Source of the DNA: Spartobacteria bacterium
GTDB taxonomy: Bacteria > Verrucomicrobiota > Verrucomicrobiia > Chthoniobacterales > UBA6821
Reading direction: 5' to 3'
Length of the DNA: 62,394 bases
Assembly: GCA_947487385.1 (NCBI GenBank)
Contig: CANKWU010000011.1
Coordinates: 1-62,394, forward strand
The notes below the pieces were generated by a model. That model ran no database searches and had not been told where the DNA came from. It saw nothing but the letters and a program-made list of their open reading frames with translations. The position numbers and the translations under genes are program-made. Positions 43,657 to 53,283 of this stretch are shown in pieces; the first letter of the stretch is position 1; each line of letters opens with the position of its first letter.

Positions 43657-44868
43657 ATGTCACGCAGTTACATCTTCTCATCCGAATCCGTCGGCGAAGG
43701 ACATCCCGACAAAGTTTGCGATACCATTTCCGATGCCATTCTCGACGCCTGCCTGACGCTGGATCCGACCAGCCGCGTCGCCTGTGAAACCTATGCCAAG
43801 AGCAACATCGTGGTGATCGGAGGCGAGATCACGGTTCCCAAGCTTAAGAACGCCCCCCTCGAATCCGCTCTGAATCTTGGAAAGATCGTCCGCGATGCAA
43901 TCCGCGAGATCGGTTATTACCACAACGACGATGTCTTTCACGCTGACACCGTCTTCATCAACAACATCATCACCTCGCAGAGCCCCGACATCGCTCAGGG
44001 CGTCGATGCCAAGAAAGCCGAGGGAAAGAAGACCGCCGAACAAGGTGCCGGTGACCAGGGCCTCATGTTCGGCTATGCCTGCGATGAGACTCCCGAACTC
44101 ATGCCCGCACCGATCATGTACGCTCACCGCCTCGGTCGCGAGCTCACCCGCCTCCGCAAGAGCGGTGCGGCCAAGTGGCTCCGACCCGACGCAAAGAGCC
44201 AGGTCTCCGTCGAGTATGTCGATGGAAAGCCGACACGCATCGTGAACGTGGTTATTTCCACACAACACGCGGAGGGAATCTCCCACAAAGAGATCGAGAA
44301 TTTCTGCATCGAAAAGGTGATCAAAAAAGTCCTTCCCGCCAAGATGCTCACCAAGAATACCGAATTCCTCATCAACCCGACCGGTCGTTTTGTTATCGGT
44401 GGACCTCAAGGAGACACCGGCCTCACCGGTCGCAAGATCATCGTCGACACCTATGGTGGAATGGGACGTCATGGGGGTGGAGCTTTCTCTGGAAAGGATC
44501 CCACAAAGGTCGACCGCTCGGCCGCCTACATGGGCCGCTATGTCGCCAAGAATGTCGTTGCCGCCGGCCTAGCCGCACGCTGCGAAGTTCAGTTCGCCTA
44601 TGCAATCGGCTATCCTGATCCCGTCTCGATTCACATCGACACCTTCGGCACCGCCACCGTCCCCGAACAAGCGATTGAGATTGCCGTGAAGAAAACCTTC
44701 GGCTTCAAACCTGCCGAGATCATCAGCCAGCTCAAACTGCGCCGCCCGATCTACTCCAAGACCACCAACTACGGTCACTTCGGAAAAAACGATGCCGACA
44801 TCACCTGGGAGAAGACCGACAAAGCAGTAGCCCTCAAGAAGGCTGCTCTAGCCGCAGCAAAACGGTAA
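43657..44868 (+). CDS. metK: S-adenosylmethionine synthetase
   Basis: A 403-aa enzyme making SAM from methionine and ATP. All hallmarks are present: [16 protein letters not shown] near residues 7-22, [33 protein letters not shown] and the phosphate-binding [22 protein letters not shown] 43657 ([12 protein letters not shown]) was chosen; an upstream in-frame TTG adds eleven unlikely residues. It is followed by ahcY, so both halves of the SAM cycle are together. Confidence 0.97.
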   Translation: MSRSYIFSSESVGEGHPDKVCDTISDAILDACLTLDPTSRVACETYAKSNIVVIGGEITVPKLKNAPLESALNLGKIVRDAIREIGYYHNDDVFHADTVFINNIITSQSPDIAQGVDAKKAEGKKTAEQGAGDQGLMFGYACDETPELMPAPIMYAHRLGRELTRLRKSGAAKWLRPDAKSQVSVEYVDGKPTRIVNVVISTQHAEGISHKEIENFCIEKVIKKVLPAKMLTKNTEFLINPTGRFVIGGPQGDTGLTGRKIIVDTYGGMGRHGGGAFSGKDPTKVDRSAAYMGRYVAKNVVAAGLAARCEVQFAYAIGYPDPVSIHIDTFGTATVPEQAIEIAVKKTFGFKPAEIISQLKLRRPIYSKTTNYGHFGKNDADITWEKTDKAVALKKAALAAAKR

Positions 44869-44880
44869 AGAAGATAAAAC

Positions 44881-44908
44881 CGTTGCAACGTTAAAAAAAG
44901 TTGCAACG
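44881..44908. promoter_or_regulatory. Twin GTTGCAAC palindromes between metK and ahcY
   Basis: CGTTGCAAC (44881-44889) and GTTGCAACG (44900-44908) form a 9-bp inverted repeat around an A-rich loop, and each half is itself the palindrome GTTGCAAC, with centres about 18 bp apart. No T-run follows, so it is unlikely to be a terminator. It could be a tandem operator or an mRNA hairpin. Confidence 0.5.
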
Positions 44909-44941
44909 CCCAGAACGACATCATTGCAGCAATCACCTTTT

Positions 44942-44980
44942 AACCCATCTCCCATCTCCCATCTCCAATTACCTAAAACC
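44942..44980 (+). repeat. CCCATCT heptamer repeat before ahcY
   Basis: CCCATCT occurs three times without error at 44944-44964, followed by a CAATTACCTAAAACC tail that ends at the ahcY ATG. Nearly the same tail precedes the leuB ATG. No Shine-Dalgarno sequence is present. Confidence 0.75.
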
Positions 44981-46393
44981 ATGACCAACACCACCGATTA
45001 TAAAGTAGCCGATATCACGCTCGCCGACTGGGGCCGCAAGGAGATCAACATCGCCGAGCAGGAGATGCCCGGTCTCATGTCGATCCGCAAGAAGTATGCC
45101 CAGGAAAAGCCCCTTAAGGGCGTTCGTATCACCGGATCTCTTCACATGACCATCCAGACGGCTGTTCTCATCGAGACTCTCACCGATCTCGGAGCCGATG
45201 TGCGCTGGGCCAGCTGTAACATCTTCTCGACCCAGGATCAGGCCGCAGCAGCGATCGCCGTCACCGGCGTACCTGTCTTCGCATGGAAGGGCGAGAGCCT
45301 TGAGGAATATTGGTGGTGCACCTACAAGGCCATCTCCTTTGATGGCGGTAAGGGCCCTCAGATGGTCGTTGATGACGGCGGTGACGTGACCCTCCTCCTC
45401 CACAAGGGCTACGAACTCGAAGATGGTGACGACTGGGTCAATACACCCTCTGGCAATCACGAGGAGCAGGTCATCAAGGACCTCCTCAAGCAGGTCTACA
45501 AAGAGAATCCGACCCGCTGGCACGACATGGTCAAGGAATGGCGCGGCGTCTCCGAAGAGACCACCACCGGCGTCCATCGTCTCTACAAGCTCCACGAGAA
45601 AGGCAAACTACTCGTTCCTGCCTTCAACGTGAACGACTCCGTCACCAAGTCGAAGTTCGACAACCTCTACGGTTGCCGCCACTCCCTAGTCGACGGACTG
45701 AACCGCGCCATCGACGTCATGATCTCCGGCAAGGTCGCCGTCATCTGTGGCTATGGCGATGTCGGCAAGGGAAGCGCTCAGTCGCTCCGCGGACAGGGAG
45801 CACGTGTCATTATCACCGAGATCGACCCAATCAACGCACTCCAGGCCGCCATGGAAGGCTATGAAGTCACCACGATCGAGGAGACCCTCGGACGTGCCGA
45901 CATCTATGTCACCACTACCGGCAACGTCGGCGTCATCAGCTTCGAGCACATGAAGCGGATGAAGGACCAGGCGATCATCTGCAATATCGGACACTTCGAT
46001 AACGAGATCGAGGTCGACAAGCTCCAGGCGGACAAAGCTGTCAAACACACCAACATCAAGCCGCAGGTTGACAAGTACACCTTCCCCGAGGGCAACGAAA
46101 TCTTCCTGCTCGCCGAGGGACGCCTTGTGAATCTTGGCTGCGCGACCGGTCATCCTAGCTTCGTCATGAGTGCCAGCTTCAGCAACCAGACCCTAGCTCA
46201 GCTTGAGCTCTGGAAGAACCGCGAGACTTACAAGCCCGGCGTCTATGTCCTTCCCAAGAAGCTCGACGAAGAAGTCGCCCGTCTTCACCTCGACAAGATC
46301 GGCGTGAAGCTCACACAGCTCACCAAAGAGCAAGCTGAGTACCTAGACGTCTCCCTTGAGGGACCCTATAAGCCGGCACACTACCGCTATTAA
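44981..46393 (+). CDS. ahcY: Adenosylhomocysteinase
   Basis: A 470-aa SAH hydrolase that splits S-adenosylhomocysteine to adenosine and homocysteine, relieving inhibition of methyltransferases. It shows [31 protein letters not shown], the catalytic-region [20 protein letters not shown], the NAD-binding [23 protein letters not shown] and the C-terminal KPAHYRY. ATG 44981 was chosen because the family N-terminus starts there; a frame-open extension runs through the heptamer repeat. Downstream of metK by 112 nt. Confidence 0.97.
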   Translation: MTNTTDYKVADITLADWGRKEINIAEQEMPGLMSIRKKYAQEKPLKGVRITGSLHMTIQTAVLIETLTDLGADVRWASCNIFSTQDQAAAAIAVTGVPVFAWKGESLEEYWWCTYKAISFDGGKGPQMVVDDGGDVTLLLHKGYELEDGDDWVNTPSGNHEEQVIKDLLKQVYKENPTRWHDMVKEWRGVSEETTTGVHRLYKLHEKGKLLVPAFNVNDSVTKSKFDNLYGCRHSLVDGLNRAIDVMISGKVAVICGYGDVGKGSAQSLRGQGARVIITEIDPINALQAAMEGYEVTTIEETLGRADIYVTTTGNVGVISFEHMKRMKDQAIICNIGHFDNEIEVDKLQADKAVKHTNIKPQVDKYTFPEGNEIFLLAEGRLVNLGCATGHPSFVMSASFSNQTLAQLELWKNRETYKPGVYVLPKKLDEEVARLHLDKIGVKLTQLTKEQAEYLDVSLEGPYKPAHYRY

Positions 46394-46565
46394 CAGCCAA
46401 AGGCTCTTAGTAGAGTCGAAAGGTGAAAGGTTTCAAAAAAAGAGCTTTGGTTAGAATGGCCAAGGCTCCTTTCATCACCTGAGACAGGAATTGCTTCGTG
46501 CATCCATGGGACAACTCCTCCGTGTTCCTCGGCATCATGAGAGGTATATATCTTGCTAGATTTTT

Positions 46566-48083
46566 TTGAAGACTTTGAAAGTTTATAACACGACCACCAA
46601 TCCTGACATCGTCCTCATTGGTGCAGGAATCATGAGCGCCACGCTCGGCATCCTACTCAAGGAGTTGGCACCTGATCTCACTATTGAGATTTTAGAGACG
46701 CTCGATGATGTCGCCCTTGAAAGCTCCGATGCTTGGAACAATGCAGGCACGGGACACGCAGCCCTCTGCGAGTTGAATTACACGCCGCAGCGGAACGATG
46801 GCTCCGTCGACTGTTCCAAAGCGATCGTGATCAATGAGTCCTTTCATCTCTCTCTCCAGCTCTGGTCGTACCTCGTTGAGGAGGGAAAGATCAAATTGCC
46901 AGGTAACTTTATCCGCTCCATTCCCCACATGAGCTTTGTAAAGGGTGATGCTGATATTGATTACCTCAGAAAACGGCATGCGGAACTGACCCGCTCCCAT
47001 CTCTTTGAGGGGATGGAATTCTCTGATAAACCCGAAAAACTGGCTGAATGGATGCCTCTGGTCATGGAGGGACGCAATCCCTCAGAGCCAGTCGCGGCAA
47101 CCTTCTTTGCCGAGGGTACCGATGTGAACTATGGAGCCCTGACCCGCAGCATGATCTCCTTCCTGAAGGAGCAGGCCAATATTAACCTGCATCTGAAGCA
47201 TGAGGTGACTGATCTCAAGCGCAACAAGGACAACTCCTGGCGTGTCGAGGTCAAGGACAAGAGCGCCGGCAGCAAGCGGTTTATTAATGCAAAATTCGTC
47301 TTTCTCGGCGCTGGAGGCGGAGCGCTTCCCCTCCTGCAAAAATCCCGGATTTCGGAGGGAAAAGGATTTGGCGGTTTTCCTATCAGTGGACAATGGCTTC
47401 GCTGCACCAATCAGGAACTCATTGAAAAGCACGAAGCCAAGGTCTACGGCAAGGCCCCCGTAGGGGCTCCACCAATGTCCGTTCCCCATCTTGACACGCG
47501 CATGATCGACGGGGAAAAGGGTCTTCTCTTTGGTCCCTTTGCAGGGTTTACCACCAAGTATCTCAAAAATGGTTCCCTACTCGACTTTCCGCTCTCCATG
47601 CAACCGAACAATGTCATTCCGATGACGGCGGCAGGATTGCAAAACATCCCGCTCACCACCTACCTCATCGCTCAGGTACTCCAATCACCACAAGACCGCA
47701 TGGATGCCTTGAAGGAATTTTTCCCGGAAGCAAAACCGGAAGATTGGGTGCTGGAGCATGCTGGGCAGCGCGTTCAAGTCATCAAGAAAGATTCCAAGAA
47801 AGGGGGTATTCTCCAGTTTGGAACCGAGGTAATCTGTGCTGCCGATGGCTCCCTTTCCGCCTTACTTGGAGCATCACCCGGAGCTTCCACCTCAGTCGCC
47901 ATCATGCTCGCCCTGCTGGACGACTGCTTCCCTGAGAAAATCGGGTCGGAGGAATGGAAGGGAAAACTCCAGCAAATGATTCCCTCCTATGGGCAATCTC
48001 TTGCTGAGGATGCCGAACTTCACGCCCGCATCACCGAATGGACCCATGAGGTTCTCAACCTTCGGAAAGCCGTGATGGCGTAG
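46566..48083 (+). CDS. mqo: Malate:quinone oxidoreductase
   Basis: A 505-aa FAD-dependent membrane-associated enzyme that oxidises malate to oxaloacetate and passes electrons to quinone. Family features are IVLIGAGIMSATLGILLKEL (about residues 14-33), SSDAWNNAGTGHAALCELNY, NFIRSIPHMSFVKG and the C-terminal LLGASPGASTS. The only suitable start is TTG 46566, with no Shine-Dalgarno motif; TATATATCTTG lies just upstream. With sdhCAB and ndh it gives three quinone-linked dehydrogenases in the window. Confidence 0.95.
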   Translation: MKTLKVYNTTTNPDIVLIGAGIMSATLGILLKELAPDLTIEILETLDDVALESSDAWNNAGTGHAALCELNYTPQRNDGSVDCSKAIVINESFHLSLQLWSYLVEEGKIKLPGNFIRSIPHMSFVKGDADIDYLRKRHAELTRSHLFEGMEFSDKPEKLAEWMPLVMEGRNPSEPVAATFFAEGTDVNYGALTRSMISFLKEQANINLHLKHEVTDLKRNKDNSWRVEVKDKSAGSKRFINAKFVFLGAGGGALPLLQKSRISEGKGFGGFPISGQWLRCTNQELIEKHEAKVYGKAPVGAPPMSVPHLDTRMIDGEKGLLFGPFAGFTTKYLKNGSLLDFPLSMQPNNVIPMTAAGLQNIPLTTYLIAQVLQSPQDRMDALKEFFPEAKPEDWVLEHAGQRVQVIKKDSKKGGILQFGTEVICAADGSLSALLGASPGASTSVAIMLALLDDCFPEKIGSEEWKGKLQQMIPSYGQSLAEDAELHARITEWTHEVLNLRKAVMA

Positions 48084-48139
48084 TGGTCCTAGGCCGAAAG
48101 AGTGACACCGTCGCTAGGGCTTAAAATCCCAGCCAGAGT

Positions 48140-48871
48140 TTACTTGATGGCTGTCCAGACGCGGTGCACATCATCGTGCTCTTCGAGAGACTGAAGAAAT
48201 TCCCCGACCTCGGTACGCTGTTCATCGGTGAGAGTCGGGTAATTCTTCGCCACATAGCCAATCTCGCTGGTGACAATTTTCCAGCCATTCTCCTTGAGCC
48301 AATTGGTAACGGCAGCGGTGGCAGTACGGTCGGTTATGAAACGGGCTCCCTTCTTATCAGACGGGATATCGTCATTCTGCTCGTGGCTGAGAGCCTCGAC
48401 CTCGTTGGCACCAGCCTCGATAGCGGCCTCTTCAGGATCAACAGAAACATTATCCGTGTAGGCTTCCACAAGACCGACATGGTCGAAGAGAAACTTGTTG
48501 CTGCCTGGAGCTCCGAGTTGCGCGTCGCGGAAGAGGACCCGGATCTCGGGGGTCGTGCGGTTGGTGTTGTCGGTGTAAACCTCGACGATCACCGGGACTT
48601 TGTGGGGGGCATATCCCTCGAAGGCGATGTGATCAATGACGATCTTGTCCTCACCAATACCGGCTCCCTTGTTAATGGCCCGGTCGATGACATCCTTGGA
48701 AACGCTCTCGGCACGGGCTTTTTCCAACGCGGCAAAGAGGCGGGAGTTCGTGGCCGGGTCAGCACCACCCTGCTTTGCGGCGATAGTGATTTCTCGGACG
48801 AACTTTCCCGTCGACTTCGACTTCTTAAGCGATGTGACCTCGCGTTTTGCGAGGAGCCATTGGCGACCCAT
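48140..48871 (-). CDS. yebC: YebC/PmpR-family protein
   Basis: A 243-aa YebC/TACO1-family protein, with KFVREITIAAKQGGADPATNSRL, VIDRAINKG and VIVEVYTDNTNRTTPEIR. Members act as transcription regulators or, as shown recently for several, help ribosomes translate difficult motifs such as proline stretches. The latter would be of interest because TonB here has a 12-proline run (inference). It follows typA through a repeat-rich spacer. Confidence 0.93.
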   Translation of the reverse strand: MGRQWLLAKREVTSLKKSKSTGKFVREITIAAKQGGADPATNSRLFAALEKARAESVSKDVIDRAINKGAGIGEDKIVIDHIAFEGYAPHKVPVIVEVYTDNTNRTTPEIRVLFRDAQLGAPGSNKFLFDHVGLVEAYTDNVSVDPEEAAIEAGANEVEALSHEQNDDIPSDKKGARFITDRTATAAVTNWLKENGWKIVTSEIGYVAKNYPTLTDEQRTEVGEFLQSLEEHDDVHRVWTAIK

Positions 48872-49002
48872 AGTGAATTAGAAGTTAGAAACTAGAAGTT
48901 AGGAGTTGGGGGCTGGGAATCAGGGAAAATCATAAGGAACAGGTACCGAGCAATCAAACTAGCTTATCCCTAGCTACCAGCTTCCATCTCCAATCTCCTA
49001 AT
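48872..49002 (-). repeat. Converging heptamer arrays between typA and yebC
   Basis: Two degenerate 7-nt arrays fill the ends of this spacer. Next to yebC, six units of the type TTAGAAG run at 48878-48919 (plus strand). Next to typA, five units of the type CTCCTAA/CTCCAAT run at 48967-49001, starting one base from the typA stop. Seen from the coding strand the first arm is purine-rich and the second pyrimidine-rich, so they are inverted relative to each other and could pair as a long imperfect hairpin around a loop of about 47 nt. Confidence 0.75.
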
Positions 49003-50832
49003 TTACTCGTCGGCAATAACCGGCGTCGAGCTGGCGCGCTTGCGGGCCGTGGCGTCGAGAAGTTTCTTGCGCAGACGGATGCTGAGCGGAGTCACCTCGA
49101 CATATTCGTCGGGGGCGATGTACTCAAGCGAGCGCTCAAGGCTCATCTTGAGCGGTGGGGAAAGGGAGACTCCCTTACCGTCTCCCGAGCTACGCATATT
49201 GTTCAAGGTTTTGGCCTTGCAGACATTGACCGGCATGTCGTCAGCGCGGGAGTTTTCACCAACGATCATTCCAACATAGACGTCATCCTGAGGAGAGACG
49301 AAAAGACGTCCGCGCTCCTGGATTTTCTCCATCGAGTAGGCCATTGCAGTTCCTGCCTCCATGGCGATCAGGACACCGTTATTGCGGGTCGGGATCTCAC
49401 CCTTGTACTCCGCGTACTCCTTGAAGATGTGCGACATGATACCGGCTCCCTTGGTCAGGTTGACCAAGTCCGTCTCGAATCCGATGAGACCTCTGGTCGG
49501 AGCCTCGGCCTGGACAGTCACGCTCTTGGTCTTGTGATCCATGTTGATGATCTCGGACTTGCGTCCGGCAAGACTCTGAAGGATATCGCCGAGGTTCTCA
49601 GGCGGGACATCAATATAGACGGTCTCGATAGGCTCCAGAAGCTTTCCACCCTCACCCCGCTTGTAGATGACCTCGGGACGGGAGACGAGAAGCTCGAAGC
49701 CCTCGCGGCGCATCTGCTCGACGATAACGGCGATCTGCATCTCTCCACGTGCCTTGATCTGAAAGTGACCGGCCAACTCCGTCTCCTTCACCTCGATGGA
49801 GACATTCGTACGGGTCTCACGAGTGAGGCGCTCCTTGATCTGACGGGCAGTAACGAGCTTACCTTCCTTGCCGACGAGCGGCCCGTCGTTGATACAGATC
49901 TTCATCGTGATGGTCGGAGGATCGATATCGACGAAGGCGAGTGGCTCGCGGGTGTCGTTATCGGTGATGGTCTCACCGATGTAGACTTCCTCAAAACCGC
50001 AGATGCCGATAATGTCACCGGCACTGGCTTCCTGAAGCTCGATCTTCTGAAGCCCCTTGTGACCGAAGATCGCCGTGATCGGCTTCTTTTCTTTCTGTCC
50101 GTTCTTGTGAATGGCGACGACCTGCTCACCCATTTTCACCTTACCGCTAATGATACGGCCGAAGGCGATACGACCGAGGTAGTCGCTGTAATCGAGGTTG
50201 GAAACGAGCATCTGGAAGTACTCGACATCCGACTTCTTCGGGGCAGGGATGTGCTTGATGATCGCTTCATAAAGCGGCTCCATCGTGGTGCTCTCCTGAT
50301 CGATCTCATTCTTCGCAAAGCCCGCCTTGGCGCTTGCATACACGACAGGGAAGTCGAGTTGCTTATCGTTGGCACCAAGTTCCAGGAAGAGTTCGAAGAC
50401 CATGTCGAGCACCTTGTGCGGGTCGGCGTTGTCGCGGTCGATCTTATTAATCACCACGATCGGCTTGAGACCGTTCTCCAGAGCCTTCTTGAGCACGAAC
50501 TTGGTCTGGGCCTGGGGGCCGCCGAAGGCATCGACGACAAGAAGCACGCCGTCCACCATCTTCATGATGCGCTCCACCTCCCCGCCGAAGTCGGCGTGGC
50601 CCGGAGTATCAACAATATTGACATGATACTCATTCCACTGGAAGGCAGCATTCTTGGCCTTGATGGTGATGCCCTTCTCACGCTCCAGATCCATGGAATC
50701 CATGATGCGAATCTCGGTAGCCTTAGCCTCGTTGGCTCGGAAAGTTCCCGACTGCTTCAGAAGCTGATCGACGAGTGTGGTCTTACCGTGATCGACGTGA
50801 GCGATGATGGCGATGTTGCGAATGTGGTCCAT
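49003..50832 (-). CDS. typA: Ribosome-associated GTPase TypA/BipA
   Basis: A 609-aa translational GTPase related to EF-G/LepA, involved in ribosome assembly and stress adaptation. G1 [15 protein letters not shown] (about residues 11-25), G2/switch [21 protein letters not shown]3 [14 protein letters not shown] and G4 NKIDR are intact. Domain II and the BipA-specific C-terminal region ([35 protein letters not shown]) follow. Length is standard. Upstream of yebC on the same strand. Confidence 0.97.
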   Translation of the reverse strand: MDHIRNIAIIAHVDHGKTTLVDQLLKQSGTFRANEAKATEIRIMDSMDLEREKGITIKAKNAAFQWNEYHVNIVDTPGHADFGGEVERIMKMVDGVLLVVDAFGGPQAQTKFVLKKALENGLKPIVVINKIDRDNADPHKVLDMVFELFLELGANDKQLDFPVVYASAKAGFAKNEIDQESTTMEPLYEAIIKHIPAPKKSDVEYFQMLVSNLDYSDYLGRIAFGRIISGKVKMGEQVVAIHKNGQKEKKPITAIFGHKGLQKIELQEASAGDIIGICGFEEVYIGETITDNDTREPLAFVDIDPPTITMKICINDGPLVGKEGKLVTARQIKERLTRETRTNVSIEVKETELAGHFQIKARGEMQIAVIVEQMRREGFELLVSRPEVIYKRGEGGKLLEPIETVYIDVPPENLGDILQSLAGRKSEIINMDHKTKSVTVQAEAPTRGLIGFETDLVNLTKGAGIMSHIFKEYAEYKGEIPTRNNGVLIAMEAGTAMAYSMEKIQERGRLFVSPQDDVYVGMIVGENSRADDMPVNVCKAKTLNNMRSSGDGKGVSLSPPLKMSLERSLEYIAPDEYVEVTPLSIRLRKKLLDATARKRASSTPVIADE

Positions 50833-50915
50833 GGTCTTTTTAAGTAGCCGGCTACTATCTACTCACAAGTTCCCCCTGTCAACGAGGCACGCGTTTTGCT
50901 ACGATTTTGTTACGT

Positions 50916-51608
50916 ATGAATATTCTACTGATTCAACACGATCCCCTTGATGGTCCAGGCGTCTTACTGGAGTGGGCTGTGTCCCGGGGACATTCGATAG
51001 CTTTTTACCCGATCAGCGAAGGGGCCCCACTCCCCTTATTGGAGAGCTTTGACCTTCTGGTCAGCCTCGGAGGTCCAATGGGAGCCTATGAGGAGGAGAA
51101 ATATCCGTGGCTTAAGACTGAGAAGGACTATCTAAGACAGGCAACTGCGTCCGGGAAGAAAATACTAGGACTCTGCCTCGGCTGCCAACTACTGGCAGAG
51201 GCCCTGGGGGGGAAAGCCTTCCGACATACCCGCAAGGAATTCGGTTGGCAACCGATCGAACCTCTATCCGAAGGGGCGACATGGTTCGGGACGAACGATC
51301 CTTTCCAAGCTTTCCAGTGGCATGGCGACACCTACAGTCTGCCGCCGGGAGCAGTGAACCTAGCACGCAACGAAGCCACCGAACAGCAGGCCTTTCTTCT
51401 AGATGGCCCCTCCGGAAATCAGGCTCTAGGACTCCAATTCCATCTTGAATGGACCGAACAGATGACCCGTGATGCATTGAAAGAACCGGATGTCGCACCC
51501 CCGAAATCCGATTTTATTCAGACCCCAGAGGAAATTTTCAGCGATCTCTCCCTCTTTTCAAAATCAAAAGAGCGATTTTTTCTACTCTTGGACCGCTTCA
51601 CGCAATAA
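50916..51608 (+). CDS. Class I glutamine amidotransferase-like protein
   Basis: A 230-aa protein with the GMP-synthase-like GATase1 fold: VSLGGPMGAYEE (about residues 49-60), the nucleophile elbow LGLCLGCQLLAEALGG (about 85-100) and the LGLQFHLEWT segment supplying the catalytic His and Glu. It has no synthetase domain, so it either works with a separate partner or acts on gamma-glutamyl compounds. ATG 50916 was chosen over an upstream TTG. Divergent from typA and followed by tRNA-Arg on the other strand. Confidence 0.85.
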   Translation: MNILLIQHDPLDGPGVLLEWAVSRGHSIAFYPISEGAPLPLLESFDLLVSLGGPMGAYEEEKYPWLKTEKDYLRQATASGKKILGLCLGCQLLAEALGGKAFRHTRKEFGWQPIEPLSEGATWFGTNDPFQAFQWHGDTYSLPPGAVNLARNEATEQQAFLLDGPSGNQALGLQFHLEWTEQMTRDALKEPDVAPPKSDFIQTPEEIFSDLSLFSKSKERFFLLLDRFTQ

Positions 51609-51634
51609 GCCCTCACCCCCCCAGTCTTTAAAAA

Positions 51635-51711
51635 TGGTGCACCCGGCGAGGGTCGAACTCACAACCTCTTCCTTCGGAGGGAAGCGCTCTATCCAATTGA
51701 GCTACGGGTGC
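51635..51711 (-). tRNA. tRNA-Arg (CCG)
   Basis: Minus-strand cloverleaf: acceptor GCACCCG/CGGGTGC, anticodon stem CTTCC/GGAAG around CTCCGAA giving anticodon CCG, T loop TTCGACC, encoded CCA. It reads the arginine codon CGG. Confidence 0.95.
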
Positions 51712-51803
51712 CTGACCAAGAAAATTTGAGGGGAAGGCGGCACCGGGTCAATATCCGTTTGCCCCATGGGATAAAAAGGAATCGTTAAGTAGCGGTTCGG
51801 AGC

Positions 51804-51829
51804 AAAAAAAAGGCCGGATTACTCCGGCC
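51804..51829 (-). terminator. Terminator of the eight-gene envelope operon
   Basis: On the minus strand GGCCGGA-GTAA-TCCGGCC is followed by eight T, 26 nt after the stop of the last operon gene. A textbook intrinsic terminator. Confidence 0.93.
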
Positions 51830-51855
51830 GTTTTATGAAAGGAGCTGCAACTCCC

Positions 51856-52230
51856 TTAGTTCTTGGGCTTGATTGGCGTGGAGGTAGGAGCCGCAAGAGT
51901 CTCGTTAGTGCCACGAGCTGCCTGCTGGGCTTGGATCTGCTGGGCAAGGTTCTGAACGGCCTGCTGAAGATCGACGAGAGGCACCCAACCTATGAGATTG
52001 CCATTCTGTCCGGTGGCCTTGTCAGCGAAAGAGGCAGCGTTCAGCAGTCGAGCCTCACCGGTCTTGGTGTTCCACTGGACAACGGAATCAACCTGCTTTT
52101 CAGCGATAGTAATCTTGGCTGATATGCATTGGAAGGTGGGTTGCTCGACAGAGGCGGTGGTGCTCTTTTCATTGCAACCGGTCAATACAAGGGCGACGGC
52201 TGCAAGGAGGGTCAATAATGTATACTTCAT
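51856..52230 (-). CDS. Small lipoprotein of unknown function
   Basis: A 124-aa protein with a lipoprotein signal (TLLTLLAAVALVLTGC, cysteine at about residue 18). The mature part (FQCISAKITIAEKQVDSVVQWNTKTGEARLL-like region, then VDLQQAVQNLAQQIQAQQAARG) ends in a Thr/Pro-rich tail. ATG 52230 was chosen because the signal peptide begins there. Last gene of the envelope operon, 76 nt after the PpiC gene and directly before a strong terminator. I do not recognise a family. Confidence 0.75.
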   Translation of the reverse strand: MKYTLLTLLAAVALVLTGCNEKSTTASVEQPTFQCISAKITIAEKQVDSVVQWNTKTGEARLLNAASFADKATGQNGNLIGWVPLVDLQQAVQNLAQQIQAQQAARGTNETLAAPTSTPIKPKN

Positions 52231-52306
52231 AAGATATTGAATGTAGGGGCTTACCTTTAGGATCTCAACTGAAAATAAATAGTAACGAGAAGCAGATTTA
52301 AAGGGT

Positions 52307-53215
52307 CTATTTGGCCTTGGTGTCCTTGGTGTCGATGAGTTTGGAAACTTCGATCTCATTCAAGGTCACGGGATTTTGTTGGAGCAGTTTGGCCAGATAT
52401 GTCTTGGCCAGAGCCTGTGCCTTTTCTTTGCGAAGTTCGTTGGTCAGGGAGACCTTCACCTCATCGAGGGTGGCGGTGTAGGGATCCTTGACCTCAAGAA
52501 CCCGAATGATGTGCCAACCGTCATTCATCCGGACCGGATCGCTTGTTCCGTTCTTGGGGAGCGAGGAGACAGCGGAGCGAATCTCAGGCTGGATCTGTGT
52601 CTCACCGATCGACCCCAGATCCCCACCGCGCTGGACGCTGGCCTGGTCCTCGCTCTGGGACTTGGCCACGGTGCTAAAATCACCGTTCTTGAGGGCCTTC
52701 TGCACGGAGTCGAGTTTGGACTGGGCCCTATCCTCCGTGGCTTTATCAGCCCCCTTGGGGCAAGCGATGTAGATCTGGGCAAGATGATATTGTTTCGGGA
52801 CCTGAAGGGCGTTGTTCTTCTTCAGAATTTCGTAGGCAGCTTCTAGGTCGGACTGCGAGGGGAAGTCCTGAGGAGGAATCGCCTGAGACTGAAGATAGGA
52901 CTGGGTAATTGCCTGTTGACGAATACGATCAAGCTCTGCGGTGATCTGGGGTTGTTGCTCCCATTTCTTGGAGAGTGCTTCCTTGAAGACGAGCTGCTGG
53001 ATGATGAGTTCGCGGACAAGGTTATTGAGCGCAGTAGGATCCTTAGAGAGCGTTAGCTGATCGCGAAGCGGGAGCTTCTCGATAAGGGGCCTGATGTCGT
53101 CGGCCTTCACTTCGCTATCGCCAACCTTCGCGATAACTGTGGTGTCCGCCTGTGAGGGTGAGGTGAAACCGAGGATGCTGAAAGCGATGAGGGGGATAAT
53201 CTTAAGAAAGTTCAT
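52307..53215 (-). CDS. Periplasmic PpiC/SurA-type peptidyl-prolyl isomerase
   Basis: A 302-aa chaperone-like protein: signal peptide (about residues 1-23), SurA-type N-terminal helical region (VGDSEVKADDIRPLIEKLP to about 120), a parvulin domain (about 140-245, QYHLAQIYIACP, GGDLGSIGETQIQPEI, DGWHIIRVLEV) and a helical tail. Such proteins assist folding of outer-membrane barrels, which suits an operon encoding a porin and a POTRA-barrel protein. Spacer of 68 nt from the coiled-coil gene; the start is preceded by a pyrimidine-rich tract. Confidence 0.88.
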   Translation of the reverse strand: MNFLKIIPLIAFSILGFTSPSQADTTVIAKVGDSEVKADDIRPLIEKLPLRDQLTLSKDPTALNNLVRELIIQQLVFKEALSKKWEQQPQITAELDRIRQQAITQSYLQSQAIPPQDFPSQSDLEAAYEILKKNNALQVPKQYHLAQIYIACPKGADKATEDRAQSKLDSVQKALKNGDFSTVAKSQSEDQASVQRGGDLGSIGETQIQPEIRSAVSSLPKNGTSDPVRMNDGWHIIRVLEVKDPYTATLDEVKVSLTNELRKEKAQALAKTYLAKLLQQNPVTLNEIEVSKLIDTKDTKAK

Positions 53216-53283
53216 AATGGAGAGGAAATGTGTGGTTGGAGCTGTTAGATAGCGGTTGAGAGGTTTTCGTTCAAAAAATCGGC

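Noticed and set aside
44881-44908. Rho-independent terminator after metK
   Set aside because: The 9-bp stem is not followed by a T-run on either strand.
44869-44980. SAM or SAH riboswitch before ahcY
   Set aside because: I could not find the conserved cores of the known SAM or SAH riboswitch classes here or before metK; the spacer is explained by the GTTGCAAC pair and the heptamers.
49429-50847. A 472-codon open frame on the plus strand
   Set aside because: It lies exactly antisense to typA, whose motifs are all intact, and its product is a low-complexity Leu/Asp/His-rich string with no domain. Long antisense frames are expected opposite genes with this codon bias.
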